DNA of 64,000 nt. Source: Halobaculum sp. MBLA0143 (GTDB lineage Archaea; Halobacteriota; Halobacteria; Halobacteriales; Haloferacaceae). Shown in pieces: positions 63,172 to 64,000 of this stretch; the stretch's first letter is position 1; each line of letters opens with the position of its first letter. The translations under genes were made by a program, and so were the position numbers. The notes under the pieces are model-generated. The model did not search any database. It was not told the origin of the DNA and saw only the letters and a program-made list of their open reading frames with translations. Location: positions 186,001 through 250,000 of the forward strand of contig NZ_JBGKAC010000002.1 of the NCBI RefSeq assembly GCF_041361465.1, written 5' to 3'.

Positions 63172-63657
63172 TCAGTCCTCTTCGTCGAGCCAGTAGTCCA
63201 CTTCGTCGTCGCGTCGGTAGTAGCCGTGGACGGTTCGTTCTCCCTCGCCGCCGGGTGGTGCGCCGGCGAACACGCCGACCTTCTCCGAGTCCGGGTAGAC
63301 GGTCACGTCGGGGTCCCGCATCGTGGAGACGACGAGGTACCGTAGCGGTTCGTCGCCGTCGTTGAACACGCTGTGGGCGTGGTCGGGACCGGCCGGGAGC
63401 GCCACGTAGTCGCCCGGCGAGACGGACAGTGTCTCGTCGGGGAGTCGAACGCCGCCGTGACCCGCGAGGACGTACACCGACTCCTCGTTGCCCGTGTGGT
63501 AGTGGTACGGCCACGACTGCTCGCCGGCCGGGAGTTCGTACAGACTACACCCCAGTTCGTCGCCGCCGGCGGCACGTCCCAGCCGTTTGCGCCGCAGCCC
63601 GGTCCGTTCCTCGTCGACCCGTTCCCAGTCCAGTGTCGCCTCGTTCACCCTGGTCAC
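63172..63657 (-). CDS. cupin-domain protein
   Basis: 161 aa. A single cupin barrel: 'SWPYHYHTGNEESVYVLAGHGGVRLPDE' contains the H-x-H-x(4)-E motif 1, 'DYVALPAGPDHAHSVFNDGDEPLRYLVV' is motif 2 with the His. The C-terminus 'EKVGVFAGAPPGGEGERTVHGYYRRDDEVDYWLDEE' is typical of a haloarchaeal cupin group. Metal binding and a small-molecule role are likely; substrate unknown. Confidence 0.9.
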   Translation of the reverse strand: MTRVNEATLDWERVDEERTGLRRKRLGRAAGGDELGCSLYELPAGEQSWPYHYHTGNEESVYVLAGHGGVRLPDETLSVSPGDYVALPAGPDHAHSVFNDGDEPLRYLVVSTMRDPDVTVYPDSEKVGVFAGAPPGGEGERTVHGYYRRDDEVDYWLDEED

Positions 63658-63814
63658 GCCCGGGTGGACGGGAGCGGCGACGATAAGCCTTCACGAGCGA
63701 GGGGGCGGCTACTCGGATCTCGGCGGGGGATGTAGCCACACGGAGTGTCTCCGTTCGCGTGACTCCACCGGGCGTGTGGGCGTATCTACGCCGCCGGAGA
63801 GTCCTCGCGTCGCG

Positions 63815-64000
63815 CTACTCCGACGGCGTCGTCGCCTGGACCCTCCACTGCTCCGTCGGGGAGCTCCCGTCGTCGGCGACGAGCGTCTCGGCCGCGACGG
63901 AGAGACGCTCGGGGTCGACCGCCGCCGCGAACGTCGGCGTGAACAGGGTCACCGGGTCGGACCGCTCCCGGACGGACTGCGAGCGGTCGGCTCCCCTACA
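63815..64000 (-). CDS. C-terminal part of an unrecognised protein, runs off the right edge
   Basis: A minus frame open from the window edge to TAG at 63815 encodes 61 residues ('RSDPVTLFTPTFAAAVDPERLSVAAETLVADDGSSPTEQWRV', ending TPSE). Composition is that of a real haloarchaeal protein, but too little is present to assign a family. Confidence 0.45.
   Translation of the reverse strand, partial: CRGADRSQSVRERSDPVTLFTPTFAAAVDPERLSVAAETLVADDGSSPTEQWRVQATTPSE

Noticed and set aside
1-64000. tRNA or rRNA genes
   Set aside because: Scanned by eye for rRNA-like blocks and tRNA GGTTCGA/TTCxA arms with matching stems; none convincing. A covariance-model search would settle this.

Overview
This window comes from a haloarchaeon. 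The DNA is GC-rich, the predicted proteins are strongly acidic, many genes start with GTG and overlap by 4 bp (ATGA/GTGA), several TATA-like boxes lie about 25-30 bp upstream of start codons (leaderless transcripts), and the gene families are typically haloarchaeal (TbsP/DUF5821-like regulators, IS1341-type TnpB, type I-B CRISPR with repeats ending GTTGAAGC, Orc1/Cdc6 with G-string origin boxes). No rRNA or tRNA was recognised. The density of mobile, broken and defence genes plus a private replication origin suggests a megaplasmid or an accessory chromosomal region.

Layout. 1-4.5 kb: partial carotenoid oxygenase, flavin-type oxidoreductase, TetR regulator with a perfect 20-bp operator, CPBP membrane protease, S9 peptidase. 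4.9-16 kb: a divergent six-gene module that looks like an uncharacterised anti-mobile-element system. One arm (minus) has an SF2 helicase and a two-domain beta-rich protein. The other arm (plus, four genes with 4-bp overlaps) has a SNF2 ATPase, a 1162-aa protein with about 120 cysteines in 15-residue repeats, an Mrr-like nuclease and a second two-domain protein. A previously unnamed 'WPxxYxG...VYVGxL' domain recurs in three of the six proteins and ties the two arms together. 16.4-28.6 kb: four TbsP-like regulators, an S41-type protease, a TnpB-only insertion element with its small companion ORF, a lipoprotein, a frameshifted Tat-exported protein and a CHAT-domain (caspase-like) protein.

28.9-40.6 kb: a lanthipeptide (RiPP) cluster: two ABC transporters, a Spo0M-like protein, a DUF6895-like protein, a LanC cyclase, a dehydratase-only LanM, a 44-aa precursor peptide with a Ser/Thr/Cys-rich core (SCVSLSCWSNTY, found by reading the minus strand between genes) and a CapA-like phosphoesterase. 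The dehydratase and cyclase halves, normally fused in class II LanM, are separate genes here.

41-44 kb: an orc1/cdc6 gene flanked by ten origin-recognition-box-like repeats. Five of these lie downstream of the gene, the first four at an exact 69-bp period. An AT-rich candidate unwinding element sits between converging boxes upstream. 44-51 kb: a Tat-exported protein, a second CHAT-family gene that has lost its protease domain, a broken PIN-domain gene, an HprK-like P-loop protein, a serine beta-lactamase-like hydrolase and an HTH/zinc-ribbon regulator.

51-62.5 kb: a type I-B CRISPR-Cas locus (array 1, cas6-cas8b-cas7-cas5-cas3, a decayed cas2/leader/array fossil, cas2, array 2). cas4 and cas1 are missing from between cas3 and cas2, so interference looks intact but spacer acquisition would need Cas1/Cas4 from elsewhere. 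62.5-64 kb: a membrane-protein gene cut by the end of array 2, a cupin protein, and a partial gene at the right edge.
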